DNA of 64,000 bases from Streptomyces cathayae (GCF_029760955.1 NZ_CP121682.1:186001-250000), one strand, 5' to 3'; positions 8,816 through 19,658 are shown, counted from the stretch's first letter. Translations and numbers: made by a program. Notes: generated by a model from the letters alone, not told the origin.

Positions 8816-9126
8816 GGAGGACTCCGTCCCACGATGGATCAGGGCTGCTGACGATCACCGAGTCTCGCACATCAACACGCCTTCATACAGGGCCAGTTGA
8901 CACAGACGGACAGAGCGCCGCCCGGCCCCGGAGCCCGCTCCCCCGGCCGGCGGAGCCGGTTCCGGGTGTGCCGTTCACTCGCGATGTGTGCTCACGATGC
9001 CCGGTGGAGCCGGATGCTGACGGCCCGTCAAGCCGGACGGGGTGTGAAAGCGCCGGCGGTACGGGCATCTTCATTGTCATGAACCTGCGATCCGATGGCC
9101 GGGTAGCAGCCTCATGGAGGTTCGGG
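8816..9126. other. Divergent intergenic region, methyltransferase / phospholipase A2
   Basis: No gene is supported. A consensus -35 hexamer TTGACA lies at 8897-8902 but has no -10 at the right distance. GGAGG at 9116-9120 is the ribosome-binding site of the phospholipase gene. Confidence 0.4.
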
Positions 9127-9579
9127 ATGCACCGTAGACTCGCCACCGCACTGGCCGCCTCGGCCCTCGCCGCCGTCAGCGTGCTGGGCACCGCCACGGC
9201 CGCCGACGCCGCTCCCGCCGACAAGGCCCAGGTCCTCTCGAACTGGACCCAGACCAGCGCCTCGAGCTACAACCAGTGGGTCGCGGCGCGGTCCAACCAG
9301 GCCGCCTGGTCCGCCTACCAGTTCAACTGGAGCACCGACTACTGCTCCACCTCCCCCGACAACCCCTTCGGCTTCCCCTTCGCCACCTCCTGCGCGCGCC
9401 ACGACTTCGGTTACCGCAACTACAAGGCGGCCGGTTCCTTCGACGCCAACAAGGCACGCCTCGACAGCGCCTTCTACGAAGACCTCAAGCGGGTCTGCGC
9501 CGGCTACGGCGGCGCCACGAAGACCACGTGCAACAGCACCGCGTGGACCTACTACCAGGCGGTCAGGGCCTTCGGCTGA
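9127..9579 (+). CDS. Secreted prokaryotic phospholipase A2
   Basis: A 150-residue secreted enzyme. Residues 1-28 are a signal peptide ending TAADA, and the mature form starts APADKAQVL. The catalytic pair is His92 in CARHDFGYRNY and Asp113 in RLDSAFYED; counted from the mature start these are His64 and Asp85, as in the Streptomyces violaceoruber enzyme. Four Cys (73, 89, 124, 135) should form the family's two disulfides. It cleaves the sn-2 ester of glycerophospholipids outside the cell using calcium. The ATG at 9127 is preferred over upstream starts because GGAGG is 6 bases before it and the signal peptide starts there. Confidence 0.95.
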   Translation: MHRRLATALAASALAAVSVLGTATAADAAPADKAQVLSNWTQTSASSYNQWVAARSNQAAWSAYQFNWSTDYCSTSPDNPFGFPFATSCARHDFGYRNYKAAGSFDANKARLDSAFYEDLKRVCAGYGGATKTTCNSTAWTYYQAVRAFG

Positions 9580-9871
9580 CGACGACGGTGGCCGGGACCC
9601 CGCCGCGTGGGCAGGTCCCGGCCGCCGGGGTCCCGGGAAGGGGAGGCGTCAGACCTGGTGCCGAAACGCTCCCGGACCCGGTGCGAGCCCAGCAGTTCCC
9701 CGACCTGCTCGAGTGCGGCGGAACCGGAGCCGGCGACGGCGGTCCCGGGGGCGCCGGTGGGTACGCCTGCCGCCTCGAGGGCCGTCCCGCCGCCCGTCCA
9801 CGCGCCGATCGCCGTGCCGTGCTGTGCCGCGCCGCGCCGCGCCGCGCCGGAAGCGTCCACCTGAACCCGGG
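9580..9871. other. Intergenic region with GCCGC microrepeats
   Basis: About 290 bases without a convincing gene. GCCGC is repeated in tandem near 9828-9850. A minus-strand frame over 9552-9860 reads Ala/Gly-rich sequence in its first half and Arg-rich nonsense afterwards; it could be the relic of a small protein but nothing identifies it. Confidence 0.35.
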
Positions 9872-10096
9872 TCAGAACAGGTGCTCCTGCTCGGCGGGCG
9901 CACCGTCGCGCGGGAGGCGGCGCGGGACGGGGCGCCGGGGCGGTGCCTCCTCGCCGAACAGGGGCACCGTGCCGTACTCGTCCGGCTCGGCCGGCACCAC
10001 GACGGGCCCGGTGCCCACGTTCAGGTGCAGCGGAACGTCACGGTCGAAATCTCCTGGCGTCATGTCCGTCCAGTCGCGTTCCTGACGCTCGCTCAC
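9872..10096 (-). CDS. Small hypothetical protein
   Basis: A 74-residue soluble protein with an acidic core (DMTPGDFDRDVPLHLNV and EPDEYGTVPLFGEE) and a basic tail (RRPVPRRLPRDG). I recognise no domain. The GTG at 10096 is chosen because a GGAG-type ribosome-binding site lies 10 bases upstream; an ATG at 10135 gives 87 residues but lacks one. The sequence composition is that of a real Streptomyces gene, but no function can be given. Confidence 0.5.
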   Translation of the reverse strand: MSERQERDWTDMTPGDFDRDVPLHLNVGTGPVVVPAEPDEYGTVPLFGEEAPPRRPVPRRLPRDGAPAEQEHLF

Positions 10097-10420
10097 CGAC
10101 GCTCCGCTCCCCGTCCGGCCTTTCCGTCCCCTCATTGTCCCCGTACCGGGCCGGGGCGTCAGTCCTGGCCGCGGCCCTGAACGCGCGGCAGGGCGGTGCC
10201 GCTCTCGGCGGGTGCGGAGGGGTGGTCCTGCATGCCGTCAGGCTATCTCCCGTCCGCCGTCCCGTGGACGACGCCTCCGCGACCCGCCGCGGCCCGTCCC
10301 GCCGCACCCCGCAGGCCGCCTCCGGCCGGGAGACGTACATCACATCCCGGGAACCTGTCACATCTCGGCGGGCCGTCTCGTCAGAAGGGTGTCACCCTCC
10401 GTGCGAACCAGGAGATCACC

Positions 10421-10894
10421 ATGGACGCCCGTATCAACCTCTTCGGCAACGCGCTCGCGACCAAGGTGCTGAAGCACATCAACTCGGCGAGCAAGGCCGT
10501 CTCCGACTCGGGTCTGCCGCACGCCACGCAGGAACTGGTCAAGATCCGCGCCAGCCAGATCAACGGCTGCGGCTTCTGCACCGACATGCACACCAAGGAC
10601 GCCACCCACGCCGGAGAGACCGCCCAGCGCCTCCACCTCGTCGCCGCCTGGCGCGAGGCCACCGTCTTCACCGACGCCGAGCGCGCCGCCCTCGAACTGG
10701 CCGAGCAGGGCACCCGCATCGCCGACGCCGCCGTCGGGGTCACCGACGAGGCCTGGACCGACGCCACCAAGTACTACGACGAGGACCAGTTGGTCGCCCT
10801 CGTCTCCCTCATCGCCGTCATCAACACCTACAACCGCATCAACGTCATCGTCCAGCAGCCCGCCGGCGACTACCAGCCCGGCCAGTTCGGCTGA
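10421..10894 (+). CDS. Carboxymuconolactone decarboxylase / AhpD-family protein
   Basis: A 157-residue all-alpha protein of the CMD/AhpD family. The redox motif is INGCGFCTDMHTKDA near residues 46-60, a CxxC pair followed by His, used by AhpD-like proteins to reduce peroxides or as an alkylhydroperoxidase core. It lacks the lactone-decarboxylase residues I would expect in true CMDs, so an antioxidant role is the better inference. AGGAG lies 6 bases before the ATG at 10421. MsrA, another oxidative-stress enzyme, is convergent downstream, which fits but does not prove a shared role. Confidence 0.85.
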   Translation: MDARINLFGNALATKVLKHINSASKAVSDSGLPHATQELVKIRASQINGCGFCTDMHTKDATHAGETAQRLHLVAAWREATVFTDAERAALELAEQGTRIADAAVGVTDEAWTDATKYYDEDQLVALVSLIAVINTYNRINVIVQQPAGDYQPGQFG

Positions 10895-10993
10895 CGGACG
10901 GCACAGGCGGACACCACAGGGGGCGCGCCGCCTCGCGTGCGCGCCCCCTGTGGTGCGGCCTCAGGCGTTCCCGGGGCCCAGGTACCCAGAAGC

Positions 10994-11515
10994 TCAGGAC
11001 TCCGTGCGCTTCGGCAGACGCCAGCCGGGGCGGACGAAGTGGCAGGTGTAGCCGTCCGGGTACCGCTGCAGATAGTCCTGGTGCTCGGGCTCGGCCTCCC
11101 AGAACGGTCCGGCCGGCGCGACCTCGGTCACCACCGGGCCCGGCCACAGACCCGACGCGTCGACGTCGGCGATCGTCTCCTCGGCGACGCGCTTCTGCTC
11201 GTCGTCGAGGTAGAAGATCGCGGAGCGGTAGCTCAGCCCGATGTCGTTGCCCTGCCGGTTCTTCGTGCTCGGGTCGTGGATCTGGAAGAAGTACTCCAGG
11301 ATCGTGCGGTAGTCCGTGACCGCGGGGTCGTAGGTGATCTCGATCGACTCGGCGTGGGTGCCGTGGTTGCGGTACGTGGCGTTGGGGACGTCACCGCCGC
11401 TGTAGCCCACCCGGGTACCGAGGACGCCCGGGAACGTGCGGATCAGCTCCTCCATGCCCCAGAAACAGCCGCCCGCCAGCAGCGCCGTCTCCACGGTCTT
11501 CTCGGTCCTCGTCAT
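10994..11515 (-). CDS. msrA: Peptide-methionine (S)-S-oxide reductase MsrA
   Basis: A 173-residue cytoplasmic enzyme reducing methionine-S-sulfoxide in proteins and free methionine. The catalytic Cys is in the diagnostic [10 protein letters not shown] motif near residue 17. [16 protein letters not shown] and [11 protein letters not shown] complete the family signature, and YDPAV to EYFF is typical. The length is normal for MsrA. The ATG at 11515 (MTRTEKTVE) is preferred; the 64 residues possible upstream are Arg/Gly-rich and overlap the promoter region shared with the divergent AraC regulator. Confidence 0.95.
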   Translation of the reverse strand: MTRTEKTVETALLAGGCFWGMEELIRTFPGVLGTRVGYSGGDVPNATYRNHGTHAESIEITYDPAVTDYRTILEYFFQIHDPSTKNRQGNDIGLSYRSAIFYLDDEQKRVAEETIADVDASGLWPGPVVTEVAPAGPFWEAEPEHQDYLQRYPDGYTCHFVRPGWRLPKRTES

Positions 11516-11707
11516 CTGTTCTCGCCCTTCTCCCGCGTCCTGGACGGACGGTTCCGCCCCGCCTTCGCGGCCTTCATGGTCCCGCACCGTCGCAGCCGTA
11601 CGTACAGCGGTCTCAACCATGAGGGGATCCCCGTTGTTCCGCCCACGGCCGTCCGGGCCGGAGGATTCCGCCCAGGTCGGACGGCGAGTGTGGGTACGAT
11701 TTCGCAT

Positions 11708-12157
11708 ATGACCGACTCACCGGCCCCGGCGCAGCGCCTGCGCGACCTCGCGCGGCTGCGCCGGGTCCGCGACCGGATCGACCGGGAGTACGCGCAGCCG
11801 CTGGACGTCGAGGCGCTCGCCCGTGGTGCGCACATGTCGGCCGGGCATCTGAGCCGGGAGTTCCGGGCGGCGTACGGCGAGTCGCCGTACAGCTATCTGA
11901 TGACGCGGCGCATCGAGCGTGCGATGACGTTGCTGCGCCGCGGGGACCTCAGCGTCACCGAGGTCTGTTTCGCGGTCGGCTGCTCGTCGCTGGGCACGTT
12001 CAGCACGCGCTTCACCGAGCTCGTCGGCATGCCGCCCAGCACCTACCGGCGCCGCGCGGCGAGCAAGACGGCGGGGCTGCCGCCGTGCGTGGCGAAGCAG
12101 GTGACCAGACCGGTCAGAAATCGAGAAGCGCCCGCGCCCGGCCCCCCTCTAGCGTGA
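11708..12157 (+). CDS. Short AraC-family transcriptional regulator
   Basis: A 149-residue protein made essentially of one AraC DNA-binding domain: two helix-turn-helix units at about 32-55 ([20 protein letters not shown]) and 80-105 ([18 protein letters not shown]) with the closing [15 protein letters not shown]. There is no ligand-binding domain. Downstream a VOC gene starts 5 bases after its stop, followed by a UvrA-like gene. The three are probably one operon, with this protein as its regulator. I chose the ATG at 11708 where family similarity begins. Confidence 0.9.
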   Translation: MTDSPAPAQRLRDLARLRRVRDRIDREYAQPLDVEALARGAHMSAGHLSREFRAAYGESPYSYLMTRRIERAMTLLRRGDLSVTEVCFAVGCSSLGTFSTRFTELVGMPPSTYRRRAASKTAGLPPCVAKQVTRPVRNREAPAPGPPLA

Positions 12158-12162
12158 CGGCC

Positions 12163-12576
12163 ATGGACATCACCATTCACGCGAGTTTCCTCCCGCACGA
12201 CGACCCGGAGGCCTCCCTGGCCTTCTACCGCGACGCCCTCGGCTTCGAGGTCCGGGGCGACGTCGGCCACGGCGGGATGCGGTGGATCACGGTCGGCCCC
12301 GCCGGCCGGCCCGACACCTCCGTCGTCCTGACCCCGCCGGCCGCCGACCCCGGTGTCACCGACGACGAGCGCCGCACCATCGCCGAGATGATGGCCAAGG
12401 GCACGTACGCCGGTCTCCTGCTGGCCACCGACGACCTGGACGCCACCTTCGCGCGGCTGCAGTCGGCCGACAGCGCCGAGGTGGTCCAGGAACCGACCGA
12501 GCAGCCGTACGGCGTCCGCGACTGTGCCTTCCGCGACCCTTCGGGCAACCTGATCCGCATCCAGCAGCTGCGTTGA
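12163..12576 (+). CDS. VOC-family (glyoxalase/bleomycin-resistance fold) protein
   Basis: A 137-residue vicinal-oxygen-chelate protein: paired beta-alpha-beta-beta-beta units with SLAFYRDALGFEV near residue 20 and FRDPSGNLIRIQQ at the C-end. Such proteins bind a metal and act as glyoxalases, dioxygenases or drug-binding resistance proteins; the substrate cannot be read from sequence. Only 5 bases separate it from the AraC gene, so they are co-transcribed. Confidence 0.85.
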   Translation: MDITIHASFLPHDDPEASLAFYRDALGFEVRGDVGHGGMRWITVGPAGRPDTSVVLTPPAADPGVTDDERRTIAEMMAKGTYAGLLLATDDLDATFARLQSADSAEVVQEPTEQPYGVRDCAFRDPSGNLIRIQQLR

Positions 12577-12674
12577 GCCGCCCGGTGACCGCGGCCACCG
12601 CGGTCACCTCCCGGACCCGGCCCGGCGATCCCACCCGGTCCGGGAATCACCCACGAGAGGAAGACACCATCAGC

Positions 12675-15074
<2,400 letters not shown>

Positions 15075-15107
15075 GAGGAGCAGCACCCTCGTGGGGGCGG
15101 CCGGCCG

Positions 15108-15575
15108 TCAGCGGCCGGTCGTCTCCCCGAGGGCGATGCGGGCCGTGATGCACTTGCCGGTCGGCTCCGGCTGCACCTCCAGTTCGCGGGCGACGGCCAT
15201 CACGATCTCCAGGCCGTGCTGTCCCACCCGGTCCGGGTTCGCGACCCTGGCCACGGGCAGCACTCCGCTGCCGTCCCGGACCATCACCTCGAGGGCGTCA
15301 TCGGTGATGCACAGGTCCAGCCGGACGGGGCCGGGGGCGTACTTGCGGGCGTTGGTGACCAGTTCGCTGACCACGAGCTGGGTGACCTCCACCGCGCGCG
15401 CCGAGACGGGCAGCCCGTCCTCCGTCCGGGACCGCGTCAGGAACGCGGCGGCCAACTGCCGGGCCTTCGCTATCCACGCGCCGTCACCGTCCAGGGCGTA
15501 CGTCGCCCGCCGCGGTGCGCCCGGCACCGTGCCTCCCTCGTCCACCGGAACTGGTTCCATTCGGTCCGCCTTCAC
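15108..15575 (-). CDS. ATP-binding regulatory protein (HATPase_c, RsbW-like anti-sigma kinase)
   Basis: A 155-residue GHKL ATPase. The N-box is VVSELVTNARKYAP near residues 68-81 and the G1 box is VRDGSGVLP; a G2 HGLEIV segment follows. Proteins of this type bind and phosphorylate STAS anti-anti-sigma factors or hold sigma factors. Many Streptomyces paralogues exist and the partner cannot be named; a STAS protein lies at 59511 but is not linked. The GTG at 15575 gives the listed length; the ATG at 15560 is also possible. Confidence 0.85.
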   Translation of the reverse strand: MKADRMEPVPVDEGGTVPGAPRRATYALDGDGAWIAKARQLAAAFLTRSRTEDGLPVSARAVEVTQLVVSELVTNARKYAPGPVRLDLCITDDALEVMVRDGSGVLPVARVANPDRVGQHGLEIVMAVARELEVQPEPTGKCITARIALGETTGR

Positions 15576-16214
15576 TCACCGATCACACCGCGCGACTACC
15601 CGAAATGCCCGGTCGCACTCCCCCGGCCCACCATGCCGGGCCGGGCGGTCACTCACCGCCCGTTCGGCGAAATGTGTCGGGCACGTCATACGGTGTTCCG
15701 GCCGCCCGGTGCCGGGGCGCCCGCCCCCGGTCGCCGCGGGCGTCCCGCAGCGGGCGGTCCCGCAGGGGGAGTGCCCCCGGGTGCCGGCCCCGGCGTGCAC
15801 GGGGCCCTCACCGGTCGCGCAGCCGGCCCGCCTCCTCCAGCGTGCGCCTGACCGCGCCGGCCGGCCGGGGCGGTCGCGTACGAAGCGGCGGGCGGCTCGG
15901 GCCTGTTACCTGGCGGCGACGGCGTCGTCGTACACCACCCGCGCACAGCCGAACGCCCGGGGCGGATCGGCTGAATCCGGCTCCGCCGGAACGATCCCGC
16001 GACGCTCCGCGTCGCAGCCGCCGGATTCGCTTCACCACCGGGGTGAACCCCGGTGCACCGCGGATGAATCCCAGGAGCGCCGAGCGCGTCCCGCCGCGTC
16101 AAGCCTCCGGCACCGCGACGGGGCGCACTCGGCGCGCTCCGGCCGCGGTGCTCCACTGCCGCATCACCGGTCGCGTCCCCGGACGCCTTCGGATGCCCCG
16201 GGAGGGTCTGTGGC
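15576..16214. other. 639-base gene-poor region holding a TnpB relic
   Basis: No intact gene. Long frames here on both strands are Arg/Pro-rich and match nothing. The one coherent stretch is the minus-strand transposase fragment listed separately at 15909-15959. Confidence 0.5.
15909..15959 (-). mobile_element. Fragment of an IS605-type TnpB N-terminus
   Basis: On the minus strand 17 codons read RAFGCARVVYDDAVAAR and then a TAA stop. TnpB/OrfB proteins begin with a segment close to LARAFGCARVVFNDAL some 20 residues from the start, so this looks like the trace of a decayed tnpB. Sequence on either side does not continue the match in any frame I could follow. Confidence 0.45.
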
Positions 16215-17213
16215 TCAGGCGTTCGGTATGTGCCGGTGGGGCGATCCCGCGGTGGTGCTGAAGCGGGTGCGGTAGGCGCCGGGGGTGATGCCGAGTTCGC
16301 GTTGGAAGACCCGGCGCATGGTTTCCGGGCTGCCGAATCCGGCGTGCCGGGCGACGGCGTCCAGCGGGTCGGTCCCGGTCACCAGCAGGGTGCAGGCCGC
16401 TTCCAGGCGTACGTGCTCCACGAACCGCGCGGGCGAGGTGTCGGTCTCCGCCCGGAAGAGCCGGGTGAGGTGCCTGGGGCTGAGCCCGACCTGGCGGGCG
16501 AGGGAGTCGAGGGTGTGCTCGGCCGCCGGATTCTCGGTGACGAGGTCCAGTACCGTGCGCAGCGCCGGGGTGCGGGGCTGACCGATCCGGGCGCGGACAC
16601 TGAACTGGGACTGCCCGCCCGGCCGGGCGAGGAAGACCACCAGGTGCCGGGCGACGGCGCGGGCGGCGTCGGCGCCCAGGTCCTCCTCGATCAGCGCGAG
16701 GGTGAGATCGATGCCGGAGGTGACCCCGGCCGAGGTGTAGAAGGTGCCGTCGCGGACGAAGATCGAGTCCGCGTCGACCTGGACCCTGGGGAACCGGTCG
16801 GCGAGGTGCCGGGCCAGTTCCCAGTGGGTGGCTGCCCTGCGGCCGTCCAGCAGACCGGTCGAGGCCAGCGGGAAGGCGCCGGCGCACACGGCGGCGGTGC
16901 GGCGGGCACCGGTGGCGAGTGCCGTGAGGGCCTGCCGCAGGTCGCGGTCCAGGACCGAGGGCCGCCAGTCCGGCGCCCCGGGCACGATCAGCGTGCCCAG
17001 CTCCCCGGGCAGGCCGTCCACGGAGCAGTCGACGCCCAGCAGGACGCCTGAGCTGGTGCGGACGGCCGCGCCGTTCAGCGAGGCGGTCCGCAGGTCGTAT
17101 CCGCCGCCGTACTCGTTGGCGGCGGCGAACGCGTCCAGCGGTCCGGCGACGTCCAGCAGCTGCACCCCCTCGTACAGCAGGACGGCGACCGTGTGGGAGG
17201 AGGGACTCGGCAT
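16215..17213 (-). CDS. GlxA-family transcriptional regulator (DJ-1/PfpI plus AraC HTH)
   Basis: A 332-residue regulator. Residues 1-190 form a DJ-1/PfpI-like domain (VAVLLYEGVQLLDVAGPLD at the start, VCAGAFPLA with the nucleophile-elbow Cys near 110, THWELA). Residues 225-325 form an AraC DNA-binding domain (SLARQVGLSPRHLTRLF and AVARHAGFGSPETMRRVF). Whether the Cys is catalytic is unknown. It lies just downstream of an HD hydrolase gene on the same strand (104-base gap) and may be co-transcribed or read separately. Confidence 0.9.
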   Translation of the reverse strand: MPSPSSHTVAVLLYEGVQLLDVAGPLDAFAAANEYGGGYDLRTASLNGAAVRTSSGVLLGVDCSVDGLPGELGTLIVPGAPDWRPSVLDRDLRQALTALATGARRTAAVCAGAFPLASTGLLDGRRAATHWELARHLADRFPRVQVDADSIFVRDGTFYTSAGVTSGIDLTLALIEEDLGADAARAVARHLVVFLARPGGQSQFSVRARIGQPRTPALRTVLDLVTENPAAEHTLDSLARQVGLSPRHLTRLFRAETDTSPARFVEHVRLEAACTLLVTGTDPLDAVARHAGFGSPETMRRVFQRELGITPGAYRTRFSTTAGSPHRHIPNA

Positions 17214-17318
17214 GGGGTCCTCGGACGGGTGGATCCCGCCGAGAGCCGCCGCCGGTCCTGGTGTGCGGCTCTCGGTGCGGGCGGGAGGGACGGGAAGAGC
17301 GGGAAGAGGGGGGACCGG

Positions 17319-17969
17319 TCACTCGGGCCAGTCGGAGTCCAGGATGACGTCGACGAAGTTCTGGCGCACGTATCCGGGCACATAGCGCTCCAGGACGTCG
17401 GCCTTGACGTTGCCGAAGGTGGTCTCCGGGCGGTGCGCGATGCCCTGCGTGAACTCCTTGAGGATGTTCCGCTTGAAGTCGGGGCGGGGGTGCGCGGCCA
17501 CGACCTCGGCGAGCGCCGGAGCGGGGATCTCGTCGCGGCCGATGCCCAGCACGTCGGCCTCGACGCCCGCGGTCACCAGGGCGACCTCGGGAGCCATGTG
17601 CCAGGGGATCTCCGGGGTGGTGTGCAGGGCGATGCCCTCCCACACCAGATGGGCGGCGTCGTCGGCGATCCCGTGGCGGCGCAGGAAGTCCCGGGCCTCG
17701 TCGGCGCCGTCGATCTCGAACCGCTGCTTGCTGTCGCGGTGCCGCTCGGTCAGGCCCAGGTCGTGGAACATCGCGCCGACGTAGAGCAGTTCGGGGTCGG
17801 CCTGCAGACCGCGGGTCTGCCCGCGCAGGGTGCCGAAGAAGTAGACGCGGCGGGAGTGGTGGTAGACGGTGTCGTTGGCCGCCTCCCGGACCAGTTCGGT
17901 GGCTTCGCGGACGAGCCGGCTGTCGGGCAGGGTGACGCCGGCGAGGGCGGTGGTCGGGGTGTCGGTCAT
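17319..17969 (-). CDS. HD-domain hydrolase, cyanamide hydratase-like
   Basis: A 216-residue HD-superfamily protein. NDTVYHHSRRVYFFG near 45-60 and MFHDLGLTERH near 78 carry the His and His-Asp metal ligands. The HSxRVYxxG pattern is typical of the cyanamide hydratase branch, which hydrates cyanamide to urea; a different small nitrile or isonitrile-like substrate is possible. The ATG at 17969 has GGAG 7 bases upstream. The upstream extension is Pro/Thr-rich and rejected. It is adjacent to a GlxA-type regulator. Confidence 0.8.
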   Translation of the reverse strand: MTDTPTTALAGVTLPDSRLVREATELVREAANDTVYHHSRRVYFFGTLRGQTRGLQADPELLYVGAMFHDLGLTERHRDSKQRFEIDGADEARDFLRRHGIADDAAHLVWEGIALHTTPEIPWHMAPEVALVTAGVEADVLGIGRDEIPAPALAEVVAAHPRPDFKRNILKEFTQGIAHRPETTFGNVKADVLERYVPGYVRQNFVDVILDSDWPE

Positions 17970-18221
17970 GGCTGAACTCCAGGGTCGTGGGGGACGGGCC
18001 GGCCGGTCGGGGGCCGCCGAGTGGTTCGGAACGGTCGGCGTGGTCGGGGCCGTCAGGGCGGTCGCGCGGATGGTGGGGAAGAAAAAGAGAAAGGGGACAT
18101 GGGGACCACTCAACCTCAGGCAGGACCCTACTGCGCCCGTCCTTCAGGACACGTCACCCTCGGATCAGGACATGGCCGGCTGCGTCACCCGCTCGGCTCC
18201 CATGGATTTCCTGCATTGGCA

Positions 18222-18278
18222 TGGACCTGACGCCCCGGTCCCGCTAGGCTCTGCCCAATTCCGATGAGAGCGCTCTCA
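18222..18278 (+). promoter_or_regulatory. Promoter and 14-bp LacI-type operator of the secreted protease gene
   Basis: A -35 like TGGACC (18222-18227) and a Streptomyces-type -10 TAGGCT (18245-18250) are 17 bases apart. The perfect palindrome TGAGAGCGCTCTCA follows at 18265-18278, downstream of the expected transcription start, ideal for repressor roadblock. It differs from the CebR box TGGGAGCGCTCCCA only in the third and twelfth bases. Confidence 0.6.
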
Positions 18279-18329
18279 GAGTCGGTTGTTCCACCCCCAC
18301 CTTGCTGGAACGACGAAGGGCACCTTCCC

Positions 18330-19508
18330 ATGAGACGCACCCGACTCACGCATGCGTGCGTGGCCGCCCTGCTCATGATCGGCAGCTGGACCGCGGCCGG
18401 CACCCTGCCCGCCTCGGCGAGCGACACCGCCGGATCCGCCGGATCCGCCGCCCGGGCCGATTCCGCACCGGCCTCCGCGGCCCTGCTGCAGGCGATGCAG
18501 CGGGACTTCGGCCTCTCCCCCGCCCGGGCCGAGGCGCGGCTGGCCGCCGAACAACGGGCCGCCGACCTCGAGACCGAGGCCCTCGAGGCCGCCGGATCCG
18601 CTTACGGCGGCGCCTGGTTCGACGCCAAGAGCGAGAAACTGACCGTCGCGGTCACCTCGGACGCGGACGCGTCGACGGTCCGTGACCTCCGCTCCTCCGG
18701 TGCGGCCGTCCGCGTCGTCGAGCACAGCGCACGGCAGCTCGACGCGGCCAAGGCCCGGCTGGACCGCCTCGACGCGCCTTCGGGCGTGAGCAGTTGGTCC
18801 GTCGATCCGACCGCCAACACGGTGGTGGTGAACGTCGTCGAGGGCGAACGGGCCGACAACGATGTCCGCCGCTTCCTCTCCGAGGCCCGCGAGGCCGGGC
18901 CGGTCACCGTGCGCACCGTGGAGGCCGCCGCGGAGACCTTCGCCGCGGGGACGGTGGGCGGTGACCCCTACTACACGGGCAACGTCCGCTGCTCCATCGG
19001 CTTCTCGGTGCACGGCGGCTTCGTGACCGCCGGGCACTGTGGGGGCGTGGGCGGCCAGGTGCGGGGCTGGGACGGCTCGTACATCGGCAACTTCCAGGGC
19101 TCCTCGTTCCCGGGCGACGACTACGCGTGGGTCAACGTGGGCAGCGGCTGGTGGACGGTCCCGGTGGTGCTCGGCTGGGGCACGGTCTCCGACCAACTGG
19201 TGCGCGGCTCGAACGAGGCTCCCGTGGGCGCCTCCATCTGCCGCTCCGGGTCGACGACCCACTGGCACTGCGGCAGGGTCCTGGCCAAGAACGAGACCGT
19301 CAACTACAGCCAGGGCGCGGTGCACCAGATGACGAAGACGAGCGTCTGCGCCGAACCCGGCGACTCGGGCGGCTCGTTCATCAGCGGTGACCAGGCGCAG
19401 GGCGTCACCTCCGGCGGCTGGGGCAACTGTTCCGGCGGGGGCGAGACCTGGTTCCAGCCGATCAACGAGATCCTGGGCCGCTACGGCCTGACCCTGCACA
19501 CCGCCTGA
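18330..19508 (+). CDS. Secreted chymotrypsin-like serine protease (streptogrisin/alpha-lytic type preproprotein)
   Basis: A 392-residue preproenzyme. Residues 1-30 are a signal peptide (AALLMIGSW, cleavage after ASA). Residues 50-205 are the alpha-lytic-type pro-domain that folds the protease. The mature S1 domain begins near residue 208 (TVGGDPYYTGNVRC). The triad is His236 in FVTAGHCGG, Asp264 in PGDDYAWVNV and Ser346 in EPGDSGGSF, with Cys pairs around each. It acts outside the cell. CGAAGGG lies 9 bases before the ATG at 18330. A strong stem-loop follows. A LacI-type operator upstream suggests sugar-responsive control. Confidence 0.93.
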   Translation: MRRTRLTHACVAALLMIGSWTAAGTLPASASDTAGSAGSAARADSAPASAALLQAMQRDFGLSPARAEARLAAEQRAADLETEALEAAGSAYGGAWFDAKSEKLTVAVTSDADASTVRDLRSSGAAVRVVEHSARQLDAAKARLDRLDAPSGVSSWSVDPTANTVVVNVVEGERADNDVRRFLSEAREAGPVTVRTVEAAAETFAAGTVGGDPYYTGNVRCSIGFSVHGGFVTAGHCGGVGGQVRGWDGSYIGNFQGSSFPGDDYAWVNVGSGWWTVPVVLGWGTVSDQLVRGSNEAPVGASICRSGSTTHWHCGRVLAKNETVNYSQGAVHQMTKTSVCAEPGDSGGSFISGDQAQGVTSGGWGNCSGGGETWFQPINEILGRYGLTLHTA

Positions 19509-19541
19509 CCCACTTCCCCACGGCACGGAGCAGCAACGACG

Positions 19542-19582
19542 CAAGCCCGGTTCCCGAACACGAGGTTCGGGAACCGGGCTTG
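19542..19582. terminator. Bidirectional stem-loop between the protease and the tRNA-like gene
   Basis: A perfect 18-bp inverted repeat (19542-19559 with 19565-19582) with a 5-nt loop ACGAG. It serves the protease on the plus strand and ends 3 bases past the CCA end of the minus-strand tRNA-like sequence, so it can stop both. Confidence 0.85.
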
Positions 19583-19585
19583 TGG

Positions 19586-19658
19586 TGGAGCGCTGGGCAG
19601 GCCTTGCACCTGCATCTCCCCGCAGGAAGCGGGGCGTCTTTCCTTGGACGACCAACGC
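19586..19658 (-). tRNA. Noncanonical tRNA-Gly(UCC) with GUGC T-arm
   Basis: The minus strand folds as a full 73-nt cloverleaf. The acceptor GCGTTGG/CCAGCGC has 7 pairs (one G-U), followed by U73 and an encoded CCA. The D-arm has G18G19, A14 and A21. The anticodon arm CCCCG/CGGGG holds loop CTTCCTG, anticodon UCC. The variable loop is AGAT, and the T-arm GCAGG/CCTGC has loop TGCAAGG. U73, G1-C72, C2-G71, C35 and C36 are bacterial glycine identity elements. T54-A58, G19-C56, U8-A14 and A15-U48 contacts remain. Position 55 is G, giving GUGC rather than GUUC, and position 37 is U, both abnormal for translation. Possibly a non-ribosomal Gly-tRNA for cell-wall bridge synthesis, or a pseudo-tRNA. 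Confidence 0.65.

Noticed and set aside
8897..8902. Consensus -35 TTGACA before the phospholipase gene
   Set aside because: No -10 hexamer at 16-19 bases, and it is 225 bases from the start codon.
9552..9860. Ala/Gly-rich minus-strand frame next to the GCCGC microrepeat
   Set aside because: Only part of it looks protein-like, and no family or ribosome-binding site supports it.
15686..16156. Minus-strand open frame of 156 codons
   Set aside because: Composition is Gly/Pro/Arg-rich with no motif; only a 17-codon TnpB trace in a different frame is credible in this gap.
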